A stretch of 64,000 nt of DNA from the NCBI RefSeq assembly GCF_023715705.1, contig NZ_JAMBOS010000008.1, positions 93,859 to 157,858 of the forward strand, written 5' to 3'. The notes under the pieces were generated by a model. It ran no database searches and had not been told where the DNA came from. It saw nothing but the letters and a program-made list of their open reading frames with translations. Below, in pieces: positions 36,386-45,114 of this stretch. The translations under genes were made by a program, and so were the position numbers. Each line of letters begins with the position of its first letter. Position 1 is the stretch's first letter. Source of the stretch: Halalkalibacter oceani. GTDB lineage: Bacteria; Bacillota; Bacilli; Bacillales; Bacillaceae_D.

Positions 36386-36958
36386 TCACCTCTTGCTTTG
36401 GTAATCCTTCGTTTGTTCCTTCAAGTATTTTCTCATATTATTCATACCATAACGAACAAGAGACTTAATCGTACCTAAGGGGCGATTTAATTGAGCAGCC
36501 AGCTTGCGGTGGGAATAACCTAAGAAAAAATTCCCGTAAATGGCCACTCTCTGCGCAGCCGGCAAGCCGTTAAGCGCTTTATGAATGGCTTCCCTTTCGT
36601 CCTTCAGAATAATCTGCTCCTCAACCGGCGCTTGTTCAGCCGGCTTGTTGTTCAATTCCTCTTCCGCTCTGGAATGAATACGCCTTGCCCGGCGCAACCG
36701 GTCAAGACAGCGGCTTCGCGTTCTTACGGCAATCCAGGCTTCAATGCTTCCTTTATCCCGATTATAGCTGGCAGCCTGATGGTAGATTTCAAGAAAGACA
36801 TCGTGACAAAGGTCTTCGGCGTCGGCCTGATTTTTTAATATACCGAGAGCAATCCGAAACACTAGTGGAGAATAGCGGTCATAAAGCTGTTCAAACGCCT
36901 TGGAAGAACCATTCCCGATTTGTTGCAGCAAATATTCTTCATCAGAAATAGAGGTCAA
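36386..36958 (-). CDS. ECF-family RNA polymerase sigma factor
   Basis: A 190-residue sigma-70 family factor with region 2 (FEQLYDRYSPLVFRIALGIL, NQADAEDLCHDVFLEIY) and region 4 (LPAAQRVAIYGNFFLGYSHRKLAAQL, GTIKSLVRYGMNNMRKYL). It drives a stress regulon in company with the membrane anti-sigma factor that follows in the same transcript. It is divergent from the NEW3/ABC operon, which could be a target. No promoter signature for this sigma factor was identified. Confidence 0.9.
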   Translation of the reverse strand: MTSISDEEYLLQQIGNGSSKAFEQLYDRYSPLVFRIALGILKNQADAEDLCHDVFLEIYHQAASYNRDKGSIEAWIAVRTRSRCLDRLRRARRIHSRAEEELNNKPAEQAPVEEQIILKDEREAIHKALNGLPAAQRVAIYGNFFLGYSHRKLAAQLNRPLGTIKSLVRYGMNNMRKYLKEQTKDYQSKR

Positions 36959-37024
36959 TGAAACTCACCTGCCTTTTCCTGGCTTCAACCTTCTTCTATT
37001 TAATAATACTCCTGAAAAGAGGAT

Positions 37025-37058
37025 TTGGATTTAGAAATTGCGATTTTTTTAAATCCAA
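37025..37058 (+). terminator. Hairpin in the leader of the NEW3/ABC operon
   Basis: TTGGATTTA (37025-37033) pairs with TAAATCCAA (37050-37058) and is followed by TTTTT. It lies in the divergent intergenic region about 50 bases before the NEW3 gene, so it could act as an attenuator or define a leader RNA. Confidence 0.45.
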
Positions 37059-37108
37059 TTTTTCATCAGCCACGTACTTTTAATGAAAATAGAAGGAGGG
37101 AAGATGAC

Positions 37109-38266
37109 ATGAGAAAAAAACTGTTTGCTTTGCTCATGGCTGTTATGTTGGTAATGGCCGGAGTGTATCCATCACCATCTTTTGCTGTTGGGGGAATCGA
37201 GCTTTATACCCCGTATACAGGAATTGCGGTTACGCCGGGGGAATCAATCAATTATTCCTTTGAGGTAATGAATGGAACAGCTGAGATACAGCAAGTGTCG
37301 ATTGAGGTGGCTAATTTACCGGAGCAATGGAGCTACGAGCTTATTTCGGGTGGCTGGCAATTACATGAACTGGCGATAAAGCCAAATGAGTTTACTGATT
37401 TTTCAATTAATGTTGATGTTCCGCTTGAGGTGGAGAAAGGGACGTATTCCTTTGATGTCATTGCCAGAAACCAAAGCGGGGTCGTTGAAACGCTGCCTGT
37501 CCAGATTGAAGTCACGGAGGAGGGAACGTTTCGAACAGAGCTGACCTCGGAGCAGCCGAACATGGAAGGCCATGCCGACTCAACGTTTACGTATAAGGTC
37601 ACGCTGCGCAACAGGACAGCGGACGAACAGCGTTATGCGCTGAAGGCAAACGCGCCGGAGGGCTGGGGGGTCAGCTTCCAGGTCGACGGTGAAAATGTGA
37701 CCTCCGTGACGGTGGAGTCAAATGCGACGAAGGATTTCGATGCCGTGGTTACCCCGCCACCTGAAGTAGAGGCGGGCGATTATTCGATTCCCATTTCGGC
37801 ATCGACCAATTCAACGAGCGCCGAGGTCAACTTGGAGACGGTGATTACCGGGAACTATGCAATGGAGGTGTCGACGCCTTCCGGGAGACTAAGTGAAACG
37901 ATTACAGCCGGTAGGGAAAAGACGATTCAGCTCGCTGTCACCAATACAGGCTCTGTGCCGATCAATGATGTGAAGCTGAGCGCCCAGCAACCGGTTGATT
38001 GGACTGTCACCTTTGCCCAAGAGACGATTCCGGTCATTGAGCCCGGTCAAACAGAAACAGTTCAGACGACAATTCAGGCAAGCAAGGACGCAATTGCTGG
38101 CGATTATATTGTTTCGATAGACGCGAGCGGTGCCGGAGCAGCAGGGAAAGCTGATTTTCGCATGCAGGTTGAAACGTCGATGCTCTGGGGATGGATTGGG
38201 GTCCTGATCATCGCGTGTGTGCTGGCCGGTATTTACTTTGTGATGCGTAAATATGGAAGGAGATAA
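37109..38266 (+). CDS. Secreted, membrane-anchored protein with NEW3-type repeats
   Basis: A 385-residue exported protein. A signal peptide (KKLFALLMAVMLVMAGV...SFA) precedes about three beta-sandwich repeats of NEW3/CARDB type, each ending in a (E/A)GTY-like or AGDY strand (GTYSFDV, AGDYSIPI, AGDYIVSI). A C-terminal membrane helix (GVLIIACVLAGIYFV) ends in RKYGRR. It precedes an ABC ATPase by 2 bases and an ABC-2 permease, so it likely works with that transporter on the outer face of the membrane. ATG 37109 follows AGAAGGAGG. An earlier in-frame ATG at 37025 gives no signal peptide and is rejected. Confidence 0.85.
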   Translation: MRKKLFALLMAVMLVMAGVYPSPSFAVGGIELYTPYTGIAVTPGESINYSFEVMNGTAEIQQVSIEVANLPEQWSYELISGGWQLHELAIKPNEFTDFSINVDVPLEVEKGTYSFDVIARNQSGVVETLPVQIEVTEEGTFRTELTSEQPNMEGHADSTFTYKVTLRNRTADEQRYALKANAPEGWGVSFQVDGENVTSVTVESNATKDFDAVVTPPPEVEAGDYSIPISASTNSTSAEVNLETVITGNYAMEVSTPSGRLSETITAGREKTIQLAVTNTGSVPINDVKLSAQQPVDWTVTFAQETIPVIEPGQTETVQTTIQASKDAIAGDYIVSIDASGAGAAGKADFRMQVETSMLWGWIGVLIIACVLAGIYFVMRKYGRR

Positions 38267-38268
38267 CG

Positions 38269-39234
38269 ATGGCAGAAGCAATTATCGAGATCACTGACCT
38301 GACGAAATATTATTCACAGAAGTGTGCGGTCGATCATTTGAATGTGACGATCCAACGTGGCGAGGTCTTTGGATTGCTTGGACCGAACGGAGCTGGTAAA
38401 TCAACGACGATTCTCATGCTGCTCGGCCTCTCTGAACCGAGCGCAGGTCAGGCGATCGTCTGCGGGTATCATTCCACGCGCCAGCCGATCGAAGTGAAGC
38501 GGAAAGTAGGTTATTTGCCGGATAATATCGGCTTTTATGAGGAGCGGACTGGCCTGGAGAATATCGTGTATACGGCACTCATTAACGGCGTGCCGAAGCA
38601 GGAGGCGACAGAGCGGGCAGAGCGTCTGCTGAAGCAGGTCGGACTTGAACAGGCAAAAAACAAAAAAGCCGGTCATTATTCCCGCGGGATGAGGCAGCGG
38701 CTCGGCTTAGCCGATGTGCTGATCAAAGAGCCGGAAGTGATTATTCTCGATGAGCCGACATTGGGGATTGATCCCCAGGGTGTTCAGGAGCTACTGCAGA
38801 TTATTCGATATTTAAGTAAAGAAAAAGGGATAACCGTGCTGCTTTCCTCTCATCAGCTTCATCAGGTACAACAAATCTGCGACCGGGTCGGCTTGTTTGT
38901 TGATGGCCGCCTTTTGGCTGAGGGGGATGTGCAGACGTTGGCGCGTAAATTATTTCCGGCCTACAAGCTAACCTATTATGCCACTGTTTCGAATCAGCCG
39001 CCTGATCTGGTTGAAAGGCTTCAGAAGATTAATGGCGTTTTCTCTGTTGAAAAGGGAGAGAGCGGGCAGCAGCTCATTATGAAGACAGAGGTCGACCTCT
39101 CAGCCCGGCTGGCGGGCTTTATCGTGCAATCGGGAGCCGCCCTTCACGAATTTGGCTTGAAGGAATACGGTTTAGATGACATTTATCATCACTATTTTGA
39201 GGGGGGAGTGTCTGATGAAGTTTCCGAAGTTTAA
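38269..39234 (+). CDS. ABC transporter ATPase (ABC-2 type partner)
   Basis: A 321-residue cytoplasmic ATPase with Walker A GPNGAGKST near residue 40, signature YSRGMRQR near 140, Walker B VIILDEPTLGIDPQG near 161 and the H-loop SSHQLHQ near 195. The C-terminal 100 residues are the extension typical of CcmA/DrrA-like ATPases. It lies between the NEW3 protein and the permease, overlapping the latter by 20 bases. The substrate is unknown. Confidence 0.92.
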   Translation: MAEAIIEITDLTKYYSQKCAVDHLNVTIQRGEVFGLLGPNGAGKSTTILMLLGLSEPSAGQAIVCGYHSTRQPIEVKRKVGYLPDNIGFYEERTGLENIVYTALINGVPKQEATERAERLLKQVGLEQAKNKKAGHYSRGMRQRLGLADVLIKEPEVIILDEPTLGIDPQGVQELLQIIRYLSKEKGITVLLSSHQLHQVQQICDRVGLFVDGRLLAEGDVQTLARKLFPAYKLTYYATVSNQPPDLVERLQKINGVFSVEKGESGQQLIMKTEVDLSARLAGFIVQSGAALHEFGLKEYGLDDIYHHYFEGGVSDEVSEV

Positions 39235-40204
39235 GCTGAAGCTCAAGCGTCGCGAGCCGGAAGAACGATCCAAACCGCTGCACCCTTTTTGGGTCATCGT
39301 TCAAAAAGAAGTAGGCGATCATATTCGCAGCTGGCGGTTTGTCATTTTGCTCGTTATCCTTTTTTTGACGTGCTTCGCTTCCCTTTACACAGCGCTATCC
39401 GCTATTCGTGATGCCGCCGCTGAGATTGACTCGAATCAGTCGTTCCTGTTTTTGAACTTATTTACACTGACTGATCAGAACGGCTCGCTGCCGCCGTTCA
39501 TTACCTTTATCAGCTTTCTCGGTCCAATTCTTGGAATCGGACTTGGCTTTGATGCGATCAGTGCCGAGCGCAATAAGGGGACATTGAGCCGTATCGTTTC
39601 CCAGCCGATCCCCCGCGATTACTTAATCAACGCAAAATTTGTCGCAACCTTGCTCATTGTGACATTTTTCATTTTTTCCTTAGGCTTTTTAGTAATTGGC
39701 TTAGGAATTCTGGCGATTGGTCTTCCACCTACCTGGGATGAATTTGCGCGGATGGTGACATTTTTGTTTTTAAGTGTAATCTATATCGGCTTTTGGCTGA
39801 ATTTGGCGATTTTGTTTTCAGTCCGTTTCAAGCAAACCGCGACTTCTGCGCTTGCCAGTATTGGTCTTTGGCTGTTTTTCAGCTTGTTTTATTCGATGCT
39901 TGTCAATCTGGTCAGCGGCCAGTCGTCGGCCAATGATCCTTCTCAATTTGCTTTTATGCAAATGCTGTCCCGGCTCAATCCGAGCTATTTATTTAGTGAA
40001 ATTACGACGATTCTGCTGACTCCTTCGATTCGGGCGTTAGGTCCGTTGACGATGGAGCAGGCAGTCGGAGCGATCCCGACGCCTTTGCCTTTCATGCAAA
40101 GTCTGTTATTAATCTGGCCGCAATTTGTCGGCCTGCTTGCGGCGACCTGCCTCTGCTTTGGCATCTCGTATCTGATTTTCATGCGCCAGGAAATCCGCGC
40201 CTGA
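39215..40204 (+). CDS. ABC-2 type permease
   Basis: A 329-residue membrane protein with about six hydrophobic segments and the ABC-2 hallmark ISAERNKGTLSRIVSQPI near residues 120-137. A basic cytosolic N-terminus precedes FWVIVQKEVGDHIRSWRF. The longer frame from 39176 lacks a ribosome site, and ATG 39215 follows GGGGGGAG. It completes a three-gene unit with the NEW3 protein and ATPase. Confidence 0.9.
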   Translation: MKFPKFKLKLKRREPEERSKPLHPFWVIVQKEVGDHIRSWRFVILLVILFLTCFASLYTALSAIRDAAAEIDSNQSFLFLNLFTLTDQNGSLPPFITFISFLGPILGIGLGFDAISAERNKGTLSRIVSQPIPRDYLINAKFVATLLIVTFFIFSLGFLVIGLGILAIGLPPTWDEFARMVTFLFLSVIYIGFWLNLAILFSVRFKQTATSALASIGLWLFFSLFYSMLVNLVSGQSSANDPSQFAFMQMLSRLNPSYLFSEITTILLTPSIRALGPLTMEQAVGAIPTPLPFMQSLLLIWPQFVGLLAATCLCFGISYLIFMRQEIRA

Positions 40205-40309
40205 CCTTCCTCCGGTAATTTGAGCTATCGGGTCTCTTCTAGTAAAATAGCCGATAGGAACGTAGAGAAGGAAAAGGCCACTAAAAAAACTTCCTTTTTC
40301 GTAACTAAA

Positions 40310-40350
40310 AAGCAGCTGAAAAAGTGAAAATTGTCCTTTTTCAGCTGCTT
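40310..40350 (+). terminator. 15-base-pair hairpin between the ABC operon and the oxidase gene
   Basis: AAGCAGCTGAAAAAG (40310-40324) and CTTTTTCAGCTGCTT (40336-40350) are perfectly complementary around an 11-base loop. It resembles the hairpin at 59019-59047 after the siderophore operon (CTGAAAAA/TTTTTCAG). It is most likely the terminator of the ABC operon, though it ends only 20 bases before the next start codon. Confidence 0.65.
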
Positions 40351-40369
40351 CAGAAGGAAAGGTGTTTTG

Positions 40370-41482
40370 ATGCAGACCGTAAGTATAATTGGAACGGGGA
40401 TTTTGGGAGCGGCAACAGCTTATCATCTGGCAAAGGCCGGCGTCAACGTGACGATGATAGACCGGGAAGAGCCGGGGCAGGCGACGGATGCAGCGGCGGG
40501 CATCGTCTGTCCATGGATCTCGCAGCGTCGTAACCAGGCCTGGTATCAGCTCGCGAAAGCGGGAGCGCGCTATTATCCGGCACTCATTTCGGCGCTGGAG
40601 GAAGAGGGCGAGACGGATACGGGCTATGCCAAGGTCGGAGCGATCAGTCTTCATACTGAAGAAAAAAAGCAGCTGTAAATGGTCGAGCGGGCGCTCAAAC
40701 GGCGCGAGGACGCACCGGAAATTGGCGAGGTGATCCCGCTTTCTGAAGAGGAAACGAAAGCATTGTTCCCACCATTGGCACCGGGCTACCGCTCGGTCTA
40801 TGTGAGCGGCGCGGCAAGGGTGAACGGCCGGTCACTGCGCCGGGCTTTACTGGCATCCGCCATCCGATATGGAGCGAAAGAAGTAAAGGGGGATGCGACG
40901 TTCGCTTATGAGGGAGCTGATCTTGTTGTCCAGGTAAACGGGGAGAGCTTACGATTTGACCGGGTAATCATCACAGCCGGGGCCTGGGCAAAAGCGCTAT
41001 TGGCACCACTTGGAGTGACGTTCAAGGTTAGTCCGCAAAAGGCACAAATTGTTCACCTGGTCTTACCTGGCGCCGAAACAGACAAGTGGCCTGTCGTGAT
41101 GGCTCCAGCCAATCACTATATGCTGGCATTCGGCGGGGGGCATGTGGTGACCGGGGCGACGCATGAGGATGAGAAAGGCTTTGATCAGCGGAGAACGCTC
41201 GCAGGTCTGAATGAAATTTTTGAGAAGACGTTGCAGACAGCACCGGGTCTTGCTGAAAGTACAGTGCTTGAGACAAGAGTCGGCTTCCGCCCGTATACGC
41301 CGGGGTTTTTGCCGGTCATTGGCAGATTGCCGGGATATGACCATATTTTTGTCGCCAACGGTCTCGGGGCCTCGGGTTTAACGGTCGGACCGTTTTTCGG
41401 AGCAGAGCTGGCCAGGCTTGTGCGCGGAGAAAAAACAGAGCTTGATTTAGCTCCGTACGATGTAGCCGGAGCGATTGACTAA
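40370..41482 (+). pseudogene. FAD-dependent amino-acid oxidase-like gene interrupted by one stop codon
   Basis: Two adjacent frames together make a 370-residue DAO-family flavoenzyme of glycine oxidase or DadA type. The first part (102 codons) holds the FAD site IIGTGILGAATAYHL. The second starts exactly after a TAA at 40676-40678 in the same reading frame and carries the rest, ending with GFRPYTPGFLPVIG and ANGLGASGLTVGPFFG. One base change (for example TAA from CAA, GAA or AAA) would restore a normal-length protein. There is no frameshift or other damage, so the lesion is recent or a sequencing error. The second part has an ATG right after the stop but no good ribosome site. Confidence 0.85.
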
Positions 41483-41563
41483 AGCGGCAACGCGACTCGT
41501 CACCACCTCCTTATGACGTGCATAGGCTAGAGTGACACTATGAATGAATGAGGAGGAGCAGCG

Positions 41564-41782
41564 ATGAATGGAGCAGATGTAAGAAGACCTGGCTTCGGCG
41601 GACGCCGGCCATTTGGCGGCTTCGGTGGCTGGGGCGGCTTTGGACGCCGGCCGTTTTATGGCGGCGGAGCATTTCTCGGCGGCTTTCTTGGCGGATTAGC
41701 AGGAAGTGCTTTTTATCCAGGATACCCGTACTATCCGTATTACCCTTATTATCCATATTACCCATACTACCCTTATTATTAA
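41564..41782 (+). CDS. Small Gly/Tyr/Pro-rich protein, spore-coat-like
   Basis: A 72-residue low-complexity protein. The first half is rich in Gly, Arg and Phe (GFGGRRPFGGFGGWGGFGRR). The second half carries a hydrophobic GGFLGGLAGSAF patch and a tail of PYYPYY repeats. Such Gly- and Tyr-rich proteins occur in Bacillus spore coats, where Tyr can be cross-linked. This is analogy, not proof. ATG 41564 follows GAGGAGGAG. It is a single-gene unit with a strong terminator. Confidence 0.75.
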   Translation: MNGADVRRPGFGGRRPFGGFGGWGGFGRRPFYGGGAFLGGFLGGLAGSAFYPGYPYYPYYPYYPYYPYYPYY

Positions 41783-41789
41783 TAAAGTG

Positions 41790-41838
41790 AGAGCTGCCCC
41801 GAAAGGTCAGAGGAATGACTTTGGCGGGGCAGCTCTTT
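41790..41838 (+). terminator. Strong terminator after the Gly/Tyr-rich gene
   Basis: AGAGCTGCCCCG (41790-41801) pairs perfectly with CGGGGCAGCTCT (41825-41836), with extra pairing inside (AAAGGTCA/TGACTTT). The following T-run is short. Confidence 0.8.
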
Positions 41839-41990
41839 GCGCTTCTTCTTTCTAAATCCTATTTCCTTATTCACCCAATTTAAGTATTGTCTTTCTATTC
41901 CTTAACTAACGAAGCAGGTTTATGTGATAAGGATAATCCAAAATACTTAGAAGATAATAAGGACAAATTGGAAAAATGCAGAGGTGTAAT

Positions 41991-42446
41991 ATGAAACAAT
42001 TTGTACTAGTTATATTAACTGTCTCTTTTTTAGTAATTTGTCCTTCCTATTCAAAGGCAATAACTACGCCTTGTAGTATGGTTTTAAACCCCATTGATAA
42101 AGAACTGAAAAATACACAGGGAGTAGCTTTGGTTTATAAAGTTCAGTTACGTCCACCAAGTTTTGCAAGAACAAATATAAGTATTCTTGGAGTACATCTT
42201 CCAGAACCATCAACCTATGGAGATTACGATAGTTACGAAGGCTTTGTTTTCATACCAGAGGAAATTAGTTGGCGGTTCAAACTGTACCCTACTCCAGAAC
42301 AAGAAAGTCCAACTTGGGCTGGCAGGTTCGATGAAATTACAGCGGAAATGGGAGAGAATGTAGTAGTTCAGGTACGTCTGTCTAATTCTAAAACAGAAAA
42401 ATTAGGACCGATTATATTAGAAAGTAATATCAAAAGTTGTAAGTAG
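41991..42446 (+). CDS. Secreted protein of unknown function
   Basis: A 151-residue exported protein with signal peptide MKQFVLVILTVSFLVICPSYSKA. The mature part is beta-rich and has two cysteines (near the N-terminus, TPCSMVL, and the C-terminus, IKSCK) that could form a disulfide. ATG 41991 follows AGAGGTG, and the in-frame ATG at 41976 lies before that site. Base composition is more AT-rich than neighbouring genes by eye, which hints at separate origin. No family is recognised. Confidence 0.65.
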   Translation: MKQFVLVILTVSFLVICPSYSKAITTPCSMVLNPIDKELKNTQGVALVYKVQLRPPSFARTNISILGVHLPEPSTYGDYDSYEGFVFIPEEISWRFKLYPTPEQESPTWAGRFDEITAEMGENVVVQVRLSNSKTEKLGPIILESNIKSCK

Positions 42447-42480
42447 ATATTGAACTAACGGGTGGCATTAGTTGAACAAG

Positions 42481-42524
42481 AAAGGACATAACATATTAGT
42501 TATGTAAAATATGTTATGTCCTTT
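42481..42524. terminator. Bidirectional terminator with a perfect 17-base stem
   Basis: AAAGGACATAACATATT (42481-42497) and AATATGTTATGTCCTTT (42508-42524) are perfectly complementary around a 10-base loop. It lies between the secreted-protein gene and the convergent CopC-like gene, with T-rich sequence on the plus-strand side. Confidence 0.85.
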
Positions 42525-42552
42525 ATTTATTTAATTAGGTCTTTTTATTGCT

Positions 42553-43143
42553 TTATTTTTTCCGTCTGACTAACCAGCCGGCTAATGCGCCAAACAGGAT
42601 GATGACGACGGCGGTCGTCAATAGGGGTACAATCGTTTGAGCTGCTGGCGGATCTTCTTCCTCGTCTGCTGTTGCCAACTCAGGTTCTGTCATCTCTTCT
42701 TCTATAGTCTCTTCTTGTTCAGTTTCCGGTTCTTCTGTTACTGGAGCGTCCTGCTCTTCTGTAGCCGGTTCATTAGCTGACGCAGGCGCATCGACAGTGA
42801 ATGAAAACTCACCTTCTGTTGGATGAGTATCTGCACCGATCACTGTCCAGGCGACCCGGTATTGGCCATTTGCCAGTGGTTCAGCGAGCGATGCTGTCAG
42901 GACAGGGCTGTCAATGCTGATGTTCTCAACCGGCAGTTCTTCCTCGTTTTCATTAAAGAGCTGAATGGTGCTTAATGGTTCGATACCAGCATCGAATCGA
43001 AGTTCAATCGTATCGAGCGGTTCTTCCACCGTTTCTCCGTCGGCCGGTGCTGATGATTCCAAATGGGAGTGGGCGCCGGCAGTGGCCGGAAAGAGCAAGA
43101 GACAGAAGATACAAGCTAGCAGTACAAAATAACTCTTCATCAA
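42553..43143 (-). CDS. CopC-domain protein, membrane anchored
   Basis: A 196-residue exported protein. After the signal peptide the mature chain begins HSHLESSAPADGETV, giving the N-terminal His that binds Cu(II) in CopC. The conserved TVIGADTHPTEGEFSF block supplies the Asp and second His. A Glu/Pro-rich linker (about 125-165) and a C-terminal membrane helix ending RRKK follow. It should bind copper at the outer face of the membrane. It is the last gene of the minus-strand operon, 14 bases after the YtkA-like gene. Confidence 0.88.
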   Translation of the reverse strand: MMKSYFVLLACIFCLLLFPATAGAHSHLESSAPADGETVEEPLDTIELRFDAGIEPLSTIQLFNENEEELPVENISIDSPVLTASLAEPLANGQYRVAWTVIGADTHPTEGEFSFTVDAPASANEPATEEQDAPVTEEPETEQEETIEEEMTEPELATADEEEDPPAAQTIVPLLTTAVVIILFGALAGWLVRRKK

Positions 43144-43157
43144 TTTTCCCCCTTCAT

Positions 43158-43634
43158 CTAATTATGATGGTCATGAGCGTCGTGGTCGTGATGATCTTCT
43201 TCGTTGTCGGTCTGCTCATGAGCGGATTCTTGTTCGGGTACATCACCAACGGCAATGTCCTGCACCGGCATGACATGCAAGTCACGGGCGGAAACATGGG
43301 TCTGAACGGAATACAGCCCGTCCTCGGTAAAGGCATGGGTCAATTGGTAGACACCGTCACCGACGTGCTCCGCTTCCAGCATCTCACCGTTGTCGCGATC
43401 ATCAGCCTTCCAGATTTCAAATTGAACATCCGAGGCATCGTCAACCAATTCACCACCCTGAGTGACACGGACGGCCAATTCAAGCTCTTCGTTTGGTTCG
43501 GCTGTGTCTGGCGCGATAATTTCTGCTTCTAATGGAGCGGCGACGCCGCCTCCCAGCTCGTCCTCCGGCTCTGCCTGACAGGCTGCCGTGAGCAAAATGG
43601 TTAGCATAAGTAAGCTTTTTACTACTACCTTCAT
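43158..43634 (-). CDS. YtkA/FixH-like lipoprotein with His-rich tail
   Basis: A 158-residue lipoprotein with lipobox LTAAC near residue 19. An immunoglobulin-like YtkA domain follows (DTAEPNEELELAVRVTQGG, VQFEIWKAD, DGLYSVQTHVSARD). The C-terminal tail is rich in His and Asp (EDHHDHDAHDHH) and probably binds metal. YtkA-like domains are associated with copper handling and oxidase assembly. It lies between the sensor kinase and the CopC-like gene. Confidence 0.82.
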   Translation of the reverse strand: MKVVVKSLLMLTILLTAACQAEPEDELGGGVAAPLEAEIIAPDTAEPNEELELAVRVTQGGELVDDASDVQFEIWKADDRDNGEMLEAEHVGDGVYQLTHAFTEDGLYSVQTHVSARDLHVMPVQDIAVGDVPEQESAHEQTDNEEDHHDHDAHDHHN

Positions 43635-43725
43635 TCTATAATCACCTTTCTTGAATATGCATCTATCTGAATTTTAACGTGAAATTGTGAAGGGGGCGTG
43701 AAATTTCACCGTTGCGCGAAAATGT

Positions 43726-45114
43726 TCACATTTCCAGCGGCAGGACGACGCGGACGATCGTTCCGGCCTGTTCTCCCGAAACGAACTCAAGCTCTCCCTG
43801 ATGCTTCTTCACAATTTGGGCGACGATCGCTAAGCCTAAACCGCTGCCGCCATCCTTTCGGGTCCGGGCCTTGTTGACCCGGTAAAAACGCTCTGTTACA
43901 TGCAGTACATCCTCTTTAGGAATCCCGGGACCCTTGTCAGAAATCGTCAGCTCTGCCAAAGCTCCCCGGACGGTGAGTGTCACGTCGATTGTTTCCTGGG
44001 CCGGAGAATAGCGTAATGCATTATCAAGCAGGTTGCGCACGACCTGTTCAAGCCGATCGCTATCACCAGAAATGATGCAATCCTCATCAAGCTGCCGTTT
44101 AATCGTAACGCTTCTTTTCTCACTGATCACGTCAAAGGTGTCAACGACGTCATTGATCAGCTGGGCAAAGGCGATCGGTTCGAGCTTCATCGGATACGAT
44201 TCCCCTTCCAGCTGAGCGAGGTCAAGCAAATCATTGACAAGACGCTCCAGCCGATTCGCTTCATTTTGAATAATCGTCAGTCCCTTTTTCGGCTCAATCA
44301 CCGATTCCTCCACAGCTTCTGCGTAGCCTTTCATATAGCTTAACGGAGTGCGCAGCTCATGTGAAACATTGGCAAGAAATTCACGCCGCTTCATTTCGAC
44401 TTCTTCCAGAGAAGTTGAAAGCGTGTTAAAAGACTGAGCAAGCTGGCCAAGCTCGTCCTTACGCGCCTCGATCGCAATTCGCTGGGAAAAATCGCCACCA
44501 GCCATCCGTCCGGCAATCTGCTTCATTTCAAGCAGTGGGGCAACGAAGGCATTGGTGATTCTTCGCCCAAGGAACAAAATAAGCAGGAAGAATACAAGCA
44601 TGCCGATTACCAGCGTATCGCGAATCGCCAAAAATGGTTCATGCACCTCTGAAAGAGGATTCGTTAAAAAGATTGATCCCGCCAGATGACCGTCGTGGAA
44701 GAGCGGAATGGCCACCCCGAGTATATCCTGCTGAAAACGGGGATGAGGCCGAATCATGACAACCGTTTCACCATTGAGCAGCTGCTGCCGCTCTTCAAAT
44801 GTAATCAGTGTTTCATTGGAGTATGGATCAAAGGGCGAGCCGCCGCCAAGCAGCATCGGGTCAGCGGTAAACAAAATGTCAGCGGCTGTGCTTTCAGTTA
44901 CCCAGTCGATCCGTTCGGCAAATGCTTCGCTGTTGCCAGATGTCTGATACGCTTCAGCAAGCTCTTCTCCCTGTCTGACGAAAAGCTCAATCTGCTTATC
45001 GAGATAAAGCCGCTCATACAAATAGAAGGTTAACATGACGCCCGCCCCGAGGAAAAAGAGCGCGACCGCGAAAACCGTTGCCCATACCTTCGTTTTAATG
45101 GAAAGTCGTGTCAT
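43726..45114 (-). CDS. Two-component sensor histidine kinase
   Basis: A 462-residue membrane kinase. Two membrane segments (about 12-33 and 165-185) flank an extracytoplasmic sensor region. HAMP (about 186-240), the phospho-His motif NVSHELRTPLSYMKGY (near 250) and an ATPase domain with NLLDNALRYSP, DKGPGIP and GSGLGLAI follow. It overlaps the response-regulator stop by four bases, so the pair is translationally coupled. Its neighbours suggest a copper or envelope-redox signal, which is inferred. Confidence 0.92.
   Translation of the reverse strand: MTRLSIKTKVWATVFAVALFFLGAGVMLTFYLYERLYLDKQIELFVRQGEELAEAYQTSGNSEAFAERIDWVTESTAADILFTADPMLLGGGSPFDPYSNETLITFEERQQLLNGETVVMIRPHPRFQQDILGVAIPLFHDGHLAGSIFLTNPLSEVHEPFLAIRDTLVIGMLVFFLLILFLGRRITNAFVAPLLEMKQIAGRMAGGDFSQRIAIEARKDELGQLAQSFNTLSTSLEEVEMKRREFLANVSHELRTPLSYMKGYAEAVEESVIEPKKGLTIIQNEANRLERLVNDLLDLAQLEGESYPMKLEPIAFAQLINDVVDTFDVISEKRSVTIKRQLDEDCIISGDSDRLEQVVRNLLDNALRYSPAQETIDVTLTVRGALAELTISDKGPGIPKEDVLHVTERFYRVNKARTRKDGGSGLGLAIVAQIVKKHQGELEFVSGEQAGTIVRVVLPLEM

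Noticed and set aside
40679..41482. A separate short oxidoreductase gene starting at 40679
   Set aside because: It lacks an FAD-binding N-terminus and a ribosome site and is in the same frame as the upstream fragment, so it is the second part of an interrupted gene.
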